The notes: generated from the sequence alone by a model not told the origin. A stretch of DNA of 64,000 nt from Thelonectria olida (GCA_020736575.1 JAGPYM010000003.1:1922001-1986000), one strand, 5' to 3'. Shown: positions 1-11,382, counted from the stretch's first letter. Numbers and translations are program-made.

Positions 1-922
1 TGGCACCGTCGATTGTTGGGATGTACATGAGAAGAGATGAGGGGACGTGTGTATGATGTACGTGTAACGATATGGGCATGAGTTTGGGACATCTGGTTAG
101 GAACTGTTTGTCTTCGACATGTATATATTTTGGAGTTTATTCATGGATATATTGAGTTCGCTGCACTCTTGAAGACTCCTGACTTTTACTCTTGTCTTGG
201 CAGTCGCGCTCAAGCTCGCACTTGAATGCTTACACAATGTCGACCCGCGGCACCCAGGTTTCCAGACATGTTAGAACCGTTGCTAAGTGCGCAGCGTTGC
301 AGGTGGCGATGACTACCACTTCGTTAGACTTATCGTAGAGCATGTCGGTTCCTCTGGAAACACCAATGATTGTGCCAAGCATAGGAATGAGCAGTCTGCT
401 ATAGAGACATGACTTTGCTATCAAGAGATGTAGCACAATCCATAGTCCACATCAGGTTATATACCATTAACATCACTCATGGTGCGATTCAGTCACAGCG
501 TCAGGAACAATCAATCACCAAGTCTGGGTGTGATTACAAAATTCGTATTGTGTTCATGTCTTTCGTAGTCGAATCTAGGATCCGATCCAATCTTCAAGAT
601 GCTAGCGAGGGGGTATGATGAACGGAATGCTCTCAAATCAACAAAAACAATTGACGGGGACGAATGCCCTGTCTCATCCACCATTCTCCTGTACTCCTGT
701 CTTGCTATGCAATTCCCTCCGCATTCCAACGAGCTTTCTCCACAAATGCTTCGCTCAAGTGTTTTTGTCCTGGTGGCCAACCTCCAGAGTCCATAAATGA
801 CGACGCCTCCTCTCTCCTTGGTCATGATCAGGCCCTCCCCGTGTGCTGGTGATGCCGTCTGACCAGAAAAAATAAATCCTATGTACCGAAGCGAATGGTC
901 CCCCGCAGAGGGACCTCTGAGT
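1..922. other. Left-edge stretch without a recognised gene
   Basis: No convincing gene is seen. Short open frames occur on both strands but none has protein-like composition or a recognisable domain. The part next to 922 is the 3' flank of the minus-strand gene at 923-3415. Confidence 0.5.
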
Positions 923-3415
923 CTATGACCAGCCCACCATCTCAAGCGTTCCGCGCGCATCCGACGCCGACATGCCGCTGACTGCGAGCTGGCGGACTTG
1001 GCTTCCCTTTCGAAGGCGTTGCAGTCCGGCAGCCACCTTCCAACTCTCCGCCTCGTCAATGACAAAGACGTACCTCTTGCCTTCTTGGTCACGTATCGTG
1101 GCGCGAAGTACGTGTAGGCCCTTGGTTTTCCACTCGCCCGTCTGTCCAGATGGTAGTTTCATGTTAGTCTCTTTCAATTTCCGTTCGCATAAACCATTTC
1201 GACATATTTCATTGCAAGCAAGCAGCATCTCCGTCAGGTACACATCGGCTTCGACTCCGGTAAGGGGCTTCGTGCTGCCACCTCGGTCACGCGCTCGAGA
1301 TGCGGCCGTCTTGAAGTTCGGGTTGGAAGGGGAGGGGGAAGACGGCGAATTCAAACAGTGCGGGGGACACCATACCTCAACTTGTTTCAGGGTCCAAGCC
1401 TTGACATCCCATTCTCGCTGGGGTACGCTGCGGACATCGTCATCGATGAAGAGACCCTCGGTGGTGATGCGGAGGATCAGACCATCAGTGACAGCGCCAA
1501 CTCCAGATATGAGTTGGCTGGCCGGCGTTTTTGCGTACTGATTCATGAACAGATAGACAGCGGAGATGACAATCTTGTCAGGGTCCTTGGTAGTGTAAGG
1601 ACAACTGCGCACAGAGGGTGGCGGCGAAGTACGCGCCGTGCTTTGTGACGCAGCCCATGACGACTCAGACCCCAAGGAAGAAGCCGACTTCCTGTGCTGG
1701 GGCTTCTTGGCCTTGTCGTACGGCCGGTAGGAGCTTTCAGTACTGACACCACTAACGCCAGATCTCGCAGTCGAAGGAGCAGGCTTCGGAGCAGGCTTCT
1801 TCGGCGTTGAGGACGAGGCGGTGGTGCTTGCAGTGGGCTTCTTCGGGGATGAAGAGGGTGGTGGTGCAGCAGTGCTAGGAGGAGGAGGAGGCATTGAGGT
1901 TGAGGTTGAGGTTGTTGAAGGAGCAGGAGCCGGTGGGCGGCCGTTGGGCCACATACTCATCCTTTCACCCACTCCAGAAAAGGCGTAGGTGCCCGTACGG
2001 GGGGATTGAGGTGTCTTGTCCTTCTCTGCCTGCTCCTTTTCGGCTCTCTCCCTCTCGGCCTTCTCCCTTTCGGCCTTCTCTCTCTCAGCCTTTTCCTGCT
2101 CTGCCTTCTCCTTCTCTAACCTTTCCTTTTCTAGCTTCTCCTTCAGAGCCTTTTCCCTTTCCGCTTTTTCCTTCTCAGCCTTCTCCTTCTCGGCCTTCTG
2201 TTTGCGCAACTCCTCTCGAGCGCGGGCTTCCTCGGCTTCCTTCTTTCTCATTGCTTCTCGATCAGCAACGAGCTTCTTTCTTCTCTCCTCTCGTTCTTGA
2301 GCTTCTTTCTTCTTACGTTCCTCCACCTCCTTGGCCTCTCTCTCTCTCTGAGCTTCCCGTTCTCGGATCTCTTTGGCCTCCTTCTCAAGTCTTTCACGTT
2401 CTTTTCGTTCTTGTTGCAACTTCTCGGCCAGATCCTTAGCTCGTTGTTCAGCCTCTAAGCGTTCCTTGCGCTCTCTGGCCTCTCGTTCTCGTCGCTCTTT
2501 TTCCTTTTCGCGCTCCTGGCGTTCCTTGGCATCCTTGGCTCTCAGCTCGGCCAATCTTTTTGCAGCCTCTTCGCGTCGTTTTTGCTCTGCTTCCTTGGTT
2601 TTGCGCTCCTCTTCCCTCCTCCTCATCTCATCTCTAGCCTTCTCCCAGGAGCCTCCGCGTCTGGGGGTTCCGGTTTTGGACGGTGGCGGAGATGGTTGTC
2701 GTTGTTGAGGTTTAGGTGGCGGCGTTTGAGGAGGGGTCTGAGGAGGAGGTGGGCGAGATTGAGGAGGCGGCTGAGGTGGTGGCTGAGGCTCAGGCTCGGG
2801 TTCCGGTTCGGGCTTCGGAGGTGGAGATGGTGGCGGTGGTTGAGACTGAGGCTGGGGTTTGGGAGGAGGACCCTGTTGCCATGACGTCTTGGGACCGTCT
2901 TGTTGTGGTGGTGGTTGAGGCGGAGGTTGAGGAGGGGGATCATTGTGTGGGGGTGGTGTTCCATTGTTGCCGTGACGCGGAGGAGGCGGCGGTGGCATAT
3001 TCGAATTGGGCGCTGACCTGGAGGAGTTGGATCCTCCAAAGCCTCCTTCACTACCATGGCCGCCGGAGGCGTTACGACCATTACGAGGGTCCCGCTGCTG
3101 TTGAATTCTTCCCAGACTCCAAGCACCGAATCCCACCCCTATTATGAGCATGGATATGGCCATGTTTCCGAGACCTTGAAAATTATCCCACCAGGTCCTA
3201 AAGGCGGGAGCCAAGCTCTGAAACATGACGACGAGTATGAGGGCCGAGGCGAAGCCGGCGGCGAAGCTGTTGACATTGGGTTGCAAGGACGGCAGGTAGA
3301 GGAAGCCACCGCCGGACGAGTGTTCGGGGATGACGAAGATGTCATATTTTCCAGGTGGTAGCCCAGATCCCCTTGGCACTCCGCCATGAGGCGGAGGCGG
3401 AGGAGGACCGCTCAT
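923..3415 (-). CDS. Membrane-anchored Pro-rich coiled-coil protein of unknown function
   Basis: Single open frame of 830 residues starting at ATG 3415. I do not recognise the family. Visible parts in order are: a short Pro-rich start; two hydrophobic segments at about residues 50-72 and 83-101, suggesting a hairpin or double-span membrane anchor; a long Pro/Gln-rich low-complexity region (about 110-250); a very highly charged Glu/Lys/Arg coiled coil with EKEKAE/REKAEREKA repeats (about 255-480); a second Ser/Pro/Thr-rich linker; and a folded-looking C-terminal region (about 610-830) with alternating hydrophobic segments. In the C-terminal part the segment around RYVFVIDEAESWKVAAGLQ resembles the strand-plus-helix end of a PH-like fold, but that is only an impression. 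No intron is needed. Inference: a membrane-tethered rod that places the C-terminal domain at a distance. The gene call is strong; the function is unknown. Confidence 0.85.
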   Translation of the reverse strand: MSGPPPPPPHGGVPRGSGLPPGKYDIFVIPEHSSGGGFLYLPSLQPNVNSFAAGFASALILVVMFQSLAPAFRTWWDNFQGLGNMAISMLIIGVGFGAWSLGRIQQQRDPRNGRNASGGHGSEGGFGGSNSSRSAPNSNMPPPPPPRHGNNGTPPPHNDPPPQPPPQPPPQQDGPKTSWQQGPPPKPQPQSQPPPPSPPPKPEPEPEPEPQPPPQPPPQSRPPPPQTPPQTPPPKPQQRQPSPPPSKTGTPRRGGSWEKARDEMRRREEERKTKEAEQKRREEAAKRLAELRAKDAKERQEREKEKERREREARERKERLEAEQRAKDLAEKLQQERKERERLEKEAKEIREREAQREREAKEVEERKKKEAQEREERRKKLVADREAMRKKEAEEARAREELRKQKAEKEKAEKEKAEREKALKEKLEKERLEKEKAEQEKAEREKAEREKAERERAEKEQAEKDKTPQSPRTGTYAFSGVGERMSMWPNGRPPAPAPSTTSTSTSMPPPPPSTAAPPPSSSPKKPTASTTASSSTPKKPAPKPAPSTARSGVSGVSTESSYRPYDKAKKPQHRKSASSLGSESSWAASQSTARTSPPPSVRSCPYTTKDPDKIVISAVYLFMNQYAKTPASQLISGVGAVTDGLILRITTEGLFIDDDVRSVPQREWDVKAWTLKQVEVWCPPHCLNSPSSPSPSNPNFKTAASRARDRGGSTKPLTGVEADVYLTEMLLACNEICRNGLCERKLKETNMKLPSGQTGEWKTKGLHVLRATIRDQEGKRYVFVIDEAESWKVAAGLQRLRKGSQVRQLAVSGMSASDARGTLEMVGWS

Positions 3416-6400
3416 CGTTCTCAGTCAGTTCTCGGGCGCCTTTGAACAGTCGAGTCGAGCCGGTGGTAATATGAAGCGTTTGCGATGGCGAATGACTATG
3501 GGGTTCGTGGGGGAGCCATCAGGCTATGAGGAACGTGAATCCTGGGGGTGGTCAGTCAAGATATCTGTCCTGTGGACAATAGATGACGAGATTCTTGAGG
3601 CCTCGAAACAGGTCGACAACAAGACAGAGTACATATGCTTGGTTTCGATTGCTTGTTTGCCTGCTTGTATGGACCGGTGGAGTGGAATCGAGTTGGACAA
3701 GGACTTACGGGAAGAAAACCGGGGACAAGCTGGAATCCAGGGCGGCCAAAATGCCAATGCACAAGCCAAAATATGAAGCGCTGGATAAAGGTTTGTGAAG
3801 CAAAAGAGAGTCAGTCAAAAAGGTGGTTGTTTGTTCAGTCGCTGAGAAACGTGGTTGAGTTAGTAAGGGGTCCCGGGCATGAAGTAACAAGGATGCTCAG
3901 GAGACGGAGGGAAGGAGAGAGAATAAGGAAGAAAAAAAGGACGCGGCGGCTGTGGTTAGATTTCGTCGGCCTGGTGGAGGCAGGCGTGGAGGAGGCGGAG
4001 ACCGGGAGACGGAGACGGAGACTGAGGGCAAGTCGGTAGGAGATGAGGCAGGCAAGCAGGCCAAAGCCAGAGCAACCACGACCAAGTGCCAGAAAGCGGC
4101 AGGGCAGGAGTGACCTGGTTGTTTAGTTGTTTACTTTCGGGCGGTTTGGGGAAAGGCCGCGGCAGGCGGGACGGGGAGCGGGTTGACGGGGCTAAAGTAG
4201 CAGGGGTGGGCCCGCAAGTACCTTGCAGGTACCATTTGGCAGCGGAGTGACCTGACTGAGCACCTTGGTTTCCCAGCCCTCCGCCCACAACAACAACAAA
4301 GCCAGACAGACAGACACCTCAAGCAAGAGTGCTGGCAGCAAATGGTTTGTCGACAACACAAGGTGCTGTGGCCGCAGTTGAAGACCACAATACGACAGCA
4401 ACCGCAAACATGCGATGGCACTGAGCCCCGAAACCGAATTCGAAAATTAACAACCAAGCAGAGTTTGCACCATGCAACCTGAGAGGAAACGGAAGGGGAA
4501 CCAGCACTCAGGTCGCCATCTGCGTCTTCCACGACCCCTAAACTCTGTTGGGACCCTCGACCCAGCTCTGTCTCCGCCCTCCAGCCTCCAAGGACCAGCC
4601 AGGCCAGCCGGTTCCACCCCTACGCGCTAGACATTTCTTGTCTTGAAGCCATTCATCAGTCTCGAGCTTGAATGATCTCGTAGACTCTGGGCGGCCAATT
4701 GGAAGCGCGAATCCCTGTTCCGTGGGCTCTGTCACTCACTTGCTTGATCTCTCTGTGCCTATCAATCCGCATCTGCAGCGAGTTAGACGCAGCTCTGCTC
4801 CCGGATCCAATACCGGAAGCGAAAAGAGGCTCATCTTGACGCGGATAAAACAGGACGACGAGAACGTTGCTTCCCGCCGTGGTTACGAGCTTCGCATGGT
4901 GCTTCGTTTTGTGAAGCTGCAAAATGATACGATGGTCCTGGACACTCGAAAACCCCCGTGGACGCGGCCTCGTGACTGGACTGGACTGGTTTTTTTCATG
5001 GCTGACGCTGGCTACAACCCACCTAGCGCTGGTTGAGACTACGAGGCCAGTTTATTTCTGACATGCAGCCAACTCGAATTGTTTTTAACGGTCTTCTCCG
5101 CTCTCCAAGGGGAATCGGCCACGGATGGAGTAATAACTTGTTGATCAGGCTCAGAAGCAATATCACAGCTGTCGCAGTCTAAAGACATGGATGGTGACCC
5201 GCCAGTTCAGTCAACAGTCATCAACCAGCTGCCAGCCAATCATCAGCCCATTCGCATCTCTAAATCCTGTCCTCTCATTTCTCATGGCCTTCCCACTCAC
5301 CGTCCGGCCGCCACGTTTTCTCTCGTCCCTAACCGTCGCCTGCGAGGCCGTTGGACAATGAAACCTCGGCCTAAGCACGCAAAAACAAATCAATTAACCA
5401 CTTCGCGGAGAGAGAACTCGAGAAAATTGAGCAGAAACTGGGTTTCCCCTGCTTCTCGCTCGACCGTCGTACACTTCATTACGCTTGGGTTCCCAGTCCA
5501 ACCTAATAGTTCTGCCTGCCTGTACCCGTCTTCCCCGTCCTCGACTCCTCCTCGACCCCCTCTCTCTTACGCACGCGCTGTTGATGCACTGACAGGACCC
5601 TGAAAAAAGCAAAATGCACAACAAGAGAAAAAGAAACGACTTGCTTGGCTTGTTCGTAAGAGCTCGTCCCAACTCGCGAACCCTCCTCGGCCTCCTCCGC
5701 TGTGTTGTCGCGGATAATCCACAGGTCCCAAAGAATTCCTCTTCCTGAATCCTGCGTCTTTCCCCACCCGTCGATCCCGTTGCCGTTGTCAAAGCATCCA
5801 TGGCTTGGTTTTCCTGAGTCGTGAACCACTTTGCGTCGTCCCCGTGCGTTCCCGGCGTTGTTGGTTGTTGTTGCATCGTGTCATGCATTTGTCTGTCACT
5901 CTAGGAGGAGTCATTGCGCAGTGGCGCAGGCCAACCCCAGCAAACGAGATTCAATGAATCCTCGGCAAGCAGGAAATTGGTGTACTTGGCCCGTGTATCA
6001 GCTTATTCCCAATGTAATTGCTTCGTATTGCAAATGGGGTTGATTGAACCTGGCAACATAGCATTTGACCTTGTCTTGATTGGCATCCCAGGAACCGCGG
6101 TTTCGGCTCTGTGGCGTGTCGCGGGGTTTCGGGCTTGGGATGGTGCTGCAAGGTTCGGTGACAGATCGATGTCAAGCATAATAACTTAGATACCTACCTA
6201 TGTACCTAGGTAAGGTAGTCACTGATATGATATGTAACAAAAAGAGAAGGCTTTAATACCAATATAATTGCATATGACTCCCGGAGTTCGTGCCTAATGC
6301 CTTATTCTTACCTACCTCATCTAATTACGTAGTTGCACCTGTGGTCTTTGCTTTGTCATGGTTTCTATGTGAGGCCAGTGTATTGGCAAGAGCCTAAATT

Positions 6401-8547
6401 ATACCGTCGTACCTTCCTCTTATGAGAACCGAAACCATTACCACGTAAGAAGGCTTTCGGCAAGAGGCCTCTGAGTGGTTGGCTCAAACGGCAGGCACGG
6501 CTTCTAGACTTCGATCTTCCATCCATTCATAGGGCAATGCCAACTCAATTGCATCCATCAAGGTCACGTCTTTGATTCTGGGCATTGGTTGCTCGTTACC
6601 ACGCCCATTCCATCAACTTGGAACGGATGACAGCGGATGCCACCCAAGATTAGTTACCTTGCGCCGATCCCCTCCGATGTCACCGTCAGATTCCTCCACT
6701 TCAGCTTGAGCCCAATTGTCCAACACACACGTACGAATACACACGCACACGCGGTGTCCAAGGGCAACAACCCTCACAGTTTCGAATCGATGCATGTGTG
6801 ATGCGGTATCATCACCATCGCCACAACCACCACGACATATTCCACGTCTTCGAGGCGGTGAGATGGTCCCGACGGCCACCATCGGCGGCCACCGGACGGG
6901 TCCACTACTTCGTACTTTGTACGTGACAAGTTGAAAGGCAACTAGCCAGCGGAAACGACGGGAATTGTCGACAGCGCGTCCAGTGCCCAACCTCACCCGG
7001 CGACCGGTCCCGGGGGTTCACAAGGCGCATGGGGTGGTTGACAATGGACACGATTACTTTCCGTATTGTCCGGCGAAACGGCCATCCAATCCTTCGCCAA
7101 CTAACCCAACCAAGCCCCTCCACCTCCGTTTTCTGCTGTTTTTCTGCGAGCGTGGCAACATGATCTCCAATGGGTTCACCAGGACGCCTGAACACAGCCG
7201 ATGAGGATCGTCTTTCCCCTCCTGTTTCCAAGCAAGATGCAGAACCAAAACATGACGCGGAGACTCTGCTCTCGTCAGTCCATCGTTCACGCGGCTGAGG
7301 AGGGGCTCAGCTCAAGTTCAGGGTCTGATTGGAAATTGAGAGGTCACTTGGTATTGCGTTGCCTGGCAACCAGTGGATGTGTATGATCGACCCTGCACCA
7401 AGCGAAAAGACCATCCACCCTGAAAAGACGCAGCCTAGTTCCACGCGACGAGGGGCGAGACGTCGGCTAGTGACGTAGCTTTGGCTGTTCCAGCTGCGAG
7501 AGACTTGTCCTGACTGAGCCACGCGTCTCTAGCGTGCGGCAAGCGACTGGAGAGAGCTGGGTCTGGACGAAAATCCAAAAGCAAAAAAGGCAATGGCAAC
7601 AAGGAACCTGCTTTTCGGTAGTGACAAAGAAATGGCTTCTCAGAGCCTGCGTTCGAAGCACAGGATAACGGACTCTCCCAAACCACAGGAAGCGAGATCG
7701 ATCGCATGTCGGCAGACATTACACTTGTCCCTCCCATGTCCGACTTGTGCAACGACAAGCGCAATTAACTGGCAGCACGATCCCGCCATACCGGAATTTC
7801 TGGTTGCAGCAGAGAGGCTGAGAACAGGACCCAAGTGACAAAAACGTTGGGCCTGGAACAGGTAATACAGCAGAAGTATTTCGACACCCTTGTCTGTACC
7901 TGGTTGGTACTCCTGCAACAAGAGTCGAGTCCAAGTGCCACCACATGCAGCCCCAGTCAGGCAGCGTCTTCACACAGACACACCATCGCATTCCTCCCTT
8001 CGTCTTGCCTTGCTCCAGACACGTGGGACGGTCCGTCGCGAGCCCCGCCTCGAAAGGATGGCGGCAGTGCCATGTTTGCGTCTCTTCATCACGATACCGA
8101 CTTGCTGGTTGCCCAGCATTGACAGGCTGTGCATAACCAGAGCCCCAGTGATGTGTTCAATGCGACTAAGTTGACGGAGAGATTATGCGAGGAGTCAGTT
8201 GGTTTGATCTTTAAAGACGGTCTTCATATCGTTGTTGATGTCCAAGTAAACACAACACAATAACAAATGAATGCACGGAAAATCAACTCAATCCAATTGA
8301 GCAACAGTAAACCCATAGCTATGCGTCTCCCTTCATACAATTGAAGCTCGGAGAGATCCTCAGCTTTCACAAGCAGAGGTATCATACACAGCTTGTGCAT
8401 AGGAAAAAGGTCCAACTTAACCCCAGCCATCCCCATCTTAAGCAAAAGCCAGCTATGTGAATCCGAAAACGCGCGTGCAGGTAAGATATCATTCTCCAGT
8501 CAAGCCCAGAAAGTTTGCAAAGCCAATCCCAGATACCAGACGCCCGT
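3416..8547. other. 5.1-kb stretch without a convincing gene
   Basis: Upstream of the minus-strand gene at 923-3415 and downstream of vam7. Many short open frames overlap on both strands (up to about 160 codons), but none shows a recognisable domain or a preferred frame. The part near 3416-5600 is rich in C/T tracts on the minus strand and plausibly holds the promoter and leader of the 830-residue protein. 6180-6330 is AT-rich and contains a palindromic TACCTA/TAGGTA cluster. No tRNA, 5S rRNA or transposase was recognised. Confidence 0.4.
6188..6218. repeat. Palindromic ACCTACCT/ACCTAGGT cluster
   Basis: A run of TACCTACC, TACCTAGG and GGTAAGGTAG units forms overlapping palindromes in an AT-rich intergenic stretch. 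Similar ACCT runs recur at about 38391-38405 and 59126-59170. Such clusters are common in intergenic DNA of some filamentous ascomycetes; the role is not known. Confidence 0.4.
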
Positions 8548-8748
8548 TTAGTAAGAGTTTCCCGGACCTCCTCCTGGGCCTGGTCCTCCTCTGCCTCCTC
8601 CTCCTCCCGGTCCCGGTTGCACAAAGTACGTAACCAGGTCAGCCATCCATGAAAAGCCAATGAGTATGGTTTTCATCATCCACATCCAGAAGAATACGAC
8701 TTGGACTACTAGGAGTAGAATGTCGACAATCAAGTTCAACAGCCCTAG
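8548..8748 (-). other. Possible C-terminal extension of Vam7 (in-frame open frame after TGA, with membrane anchor)
   Basis: This is the direct in-frame continuation of vam7 after its TGA stop: 66 sense codons, ending with TAA at 8548-8550. The first residues are LGLLNLIVDILLLVVQVVFF, continuing into WMWMMK, a typical transmembrane helix. A second amphipathic or hydrophobic stretch (TILIGFSWMADLVTYFV) follows, then a Gly/Pro-rich tail ending GNSY. The hydrophobic helix begins two codons after the stop and eight residues after the end of the SNARE heptads, where anchored SNAREs carry their membrane span. It could be translated by readthrough of TGA-CTA-G to give a 428-residue protein (361 + 1 + 66). 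It has no in-frame ATG ahead of the hydrophobic segment, so independent translation is unlikely. A chance open frame in 3' UTR is the main alternative. Confidence 0.55.
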
Positions 8749-8751
8749 TCA
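8745..8751 (-). promoter_or_regulatory. TGA CTA G stop-codon readthrough context
   Basis: On the minus strand the vam7 stop reads CTG TGA CTA GGG. UGA followed by CUA is the established high-readthrough context in fungi and animals, where it appends peroxisomal targeting signals to some metabolic enzymes. The match here is exact and is followed by a long in-frame extension. I checked it base by base on the plus strand (8745-8751 reads CTAGTCA). Confidence 0.6.
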
Positions 8752-9834
8752 CAGTCTCTTCAGACGGTTATTGGCGACTTTCATCTTGGCTTGCAGGCGG
8801 GTCTCGTCTTCGTCCATTCTATCCAACATTTCCGTCTGCCGCTCTACCTCCTCGTTGATCTGCAGGCCCATCTCCCTTTGTCGACGTATGATGGCTGCGA
8901 GCTGGTCGATTTGGGTGTCCTGCATCTGCATCTCCTGCTTCTGCAAAAGCAGCACTCCGTTGTTGTCCAGCTCCCGCGTCTTGTCCGTCTCGGGTAATGG
9001 AGCTCCCAGGACTCGGCCGCCCGGCCTCGCACCCTTGAGGAGTGCAGCCTTGTCGGAAGTAGAGGCCTGTCCCTGGCTGGCACCTCCCCGTCCCGATGCG
9101 GCTGTCGAGCTGGGCATGCTGGTGGAGAGTTTGTCCAGACCCTCGCGTTCAATGCGGGCTTGGGAAAGCAGGTCTCGGCGCCGCCTCAGCTCACCCTCGC
9201 CTAATCGGCTTGATTCCTGTATCTTCCGTAGTCCATCTGCCAGGGTCGCAATCAACGTTCCTGCCTTCACCAGGACCCTCTTTGCTGCTGCCCCCGCTTC
9301 CGCAGCTGACGTTGAGTTGCCGCTATCCACAGCTGCATCTCGCCGGGACAGATATTGTCTTGCCTCGTGTATTTGTTGCTTGAGATCCCTGTGGATATCC
9401 AACCATGTACCGGGATCTGCCGCTCCCGAAGCCGTGTTCTTTGCTCTACCAACTGCCGAGATGGACGAGTTCGTCGTGCTGGAGCTGGGCAGGTTCAGGA
9501 AGGCGCGCCAGGCGGACGTGTCACGCCATCGGCGATCGGGAGACTCCGCGATTCCACGTAGATACTTTTCTAAACCCGCTTGACGGTCTCTCGTGAGCTC
9601 AAGAGAGTTAACTGTGGACTTCAGCCAATGCTTGCCAGGGAGCGGTTCTGGCGGGGCGGCGCCGACTTGCTCGACGAGGGTCTTGTTGAGGGCGGCGAAG
9701 TCGGAGTATCGCTTCTGGACCACAAAGGAACGGAGGGGCAGGCGAAGGGTAATGTTGTAGAGGGTATAAGGTTTCGACGAGCCTTCGTCGGAGACGCTCG
9801 TGGACGGGATCGCGATCTCGGGTGGCGGCGCCAT
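8749..9834 (-). CDS. vam7: Vam7-type vacuolar SNARE (PX domain + Qc-SNARE)
   Basis: Open frame of 361 residues without introns. The start is ATG 9834; upstream in-frame codons back to 9858 lack an ATG. Residues about 5-117 form a PX domain with the phosphoinositide-binding RYSDF motif (Arg42), the Pro-rich loop (PPEPLPGK) and the basic RDRQAGLEKYL segment. A Ser/Ala/Gly-rich linker follows. Residues about 295-361 form a Qc-SNARE coiled coil with QTEMLDRMDED; Gln333 is the likely zero-layer residue. Vam7 binds PI3P on vacuole and endosome membranes through PX, works with HOPS and the other vacuolar Q-SNAREs, and drives homotypic vacuole fusion. Family members have no transmembrane anchor, and the TGA stop falls where this is expected. 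The unusual TGA-CTA-G context and the hydrophobic in-frame extension are described separately. Confidence 0.92.
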   Translation of the reverse strand: MAPPPEIAIPSTSVSDEGSSKPYTLYNITLRLPLRSFVVQKRYSDFAALNKTLVEQVGAAPPEPLPGKHWLKSTVNSLELTRDRQAGLEKYLRGIAESPDRRWRDTSAWRAFLNLPSSSTTNSSISAVGRAKNTASGAADPGTWLDIHRDLKQQIHEARQYLSRRDAAVDSGNSTSAAEAGAAAKRVLVKAGTLIATLADGLRKIQESSRLGEGELRRRRDLLSQARIEREGLDKLSTSMPSSTAASGRGGASQGQASTSDKAALLKGARPGGRVLGAPLPETDKTRELDNNGVLLLQKQEMQMQDTQIDQLAAIIRRQREMGLQINEEVERQTEMLDRMDEDETRLQAKMKVANNRLKRL

Positions 9835-11382
9835 AATGGGAGTCTCCTTTGTTTCCAACGAATTCGGGCCGTTCGCGTCGAGTGTCCCGCCTGTTGGTGG
9901 TTTCCAATGGTAGGAGAAATAATCAAAGAGTATACTTCTGTGCAGAAGAGCGGGCGTCGCTTGAGAGTTGGTCGAGTCAAAGGGAGGAAAAAGTCATGGG
10001 CATGAAGAATGATGAGTGCGTCATGAGCAGGAAGGAGGCTTGGTCCCGAGTGCCTGACGTATTGGGGTTGGGGTTCCAGTGGGTTTAGCGTGTCCTGCAG
10101 CCTAGTAAGGAAGTGGAGGAAGGGAACAGGGAACGTCCAGTGGCTGCTCAACGCTGAGATGGCGCTACGAATACCGGACTCCACTCAGAAAGGAACCTCA
10201 AGTACCTAAACTGGAATTGGGGTCTGGGATAGGCGCTTCTGCTGCGGAGGGACATGCGACCCTTTTGTTCAGCTGGGCGAGGTCGTGTGGCCGTTTCTAT
10301 TCGTGTCCATCCGTTCCTGTTCCTGACGGGTGCTGGCTTGGATCCTAAACTTGACTAGGATGCTCCGTGCTTGGATAGCTACGAAAGTGTTGAATACAAT
10401 CTTTAAATACGCTTCACGAATCCACCCACATTTGCAGGCACCTACAACGAGGTTATCTGAGATGCTTCACAATACAAACCACACGCAGTTGCCTAGATGC
10501 TATCAATGAACTTAAAAATGACATAGAATAAAATAAATTTGATTGGCGTTCTGGGCCGAGGCTGGTTCCATCTACCATGATCTCACTCTCTTGTCGTGTA
10601 GCTACTTACCCTATATTTCATGGCAACACTGGGATGTCAGCTCCAATCTGGCAGGAAGCCAAGACAAGACAGGGGACAAGTAAGCAATCGTAAAATTGGC
10701 TGTACGTCCCAGTTTGCTGGCACATTGCAGTTCTTTCGCTGTCACGAAGTCAGAAACCAAAGAAGAGCGTTGCTGACTATTGCATAGACACAAACAGCTG
10801 TTCGTCGTCTTCCAGAGTCGTATCCGCTCTTGCCAAGTTCAACGACTATTTTCGTACCTCATTTATCGTTATTTATCGATCACTTTTGATATGGTCATAG
10901 CTTTCCCTTTGCTGATATTGGACGAATGAGTGCTGACTGACAACATATCTGCCTTATGAACATTCAACTATTTAGCGATGACAGGAGACAAAGATATTGA
11001 GGTGTGATGCGGTATTGATCTAGTCAATCCATGTCTCTATTATCGTCATGTCTCCGTCATTGACGATTGGCCTTTCTCCATTCTCAGCAGAGTTCAGGAT
11101 CGGGCCGCCCCGGATCCTGGACCCTGACGGTCACAGCATCGTGCATCTTTCGTACAGTGTCCAACCATATCAATTTTGTCCCGTCTCAGAGACGTCTAGG
11201 TATCTCCGTGACAAGAAAAAGGTCACTTCCAGTGCCGGTCATTGCCATATCTTCGTGCAACGCAGCTTCGTGTGATGAGCCGCAACTCCAGTCCATGCCG
11301 TTTTGCATCCTGACAAAACCACACCTCCCCTCCAACAAACTCATGGTCACGTCATTACATTTGTAAAGGTAAAGCATCATGC
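9835..11382. other. Intergenic stretch between vam7 and the EB1 gene
   Basis: Holds the vam7 promoter and leader (9835 to about 10400) and, further right, AT-rich sequence (10380-11050) running into the 3' flank of the EB1 gene. No gene-like frame or RNA gene was recognised. Confidence 0.45.

Noticed and set aside
511..1092. 193-codon minus-strand frame overlapping the 3' end of the 830-residue gene
   Set aside because: Lies in a different frame from the real gene and has random composition.
8745..8855. Intron (donor GTAGAG, acceptor CTAG) that would remove the vam7 stop
   Set aside because: Out of frame: it leads to a stop after two codons and deletes half of the SNARE motif. The only in-frame GT near the stop gives a 21-nt intron, too short.
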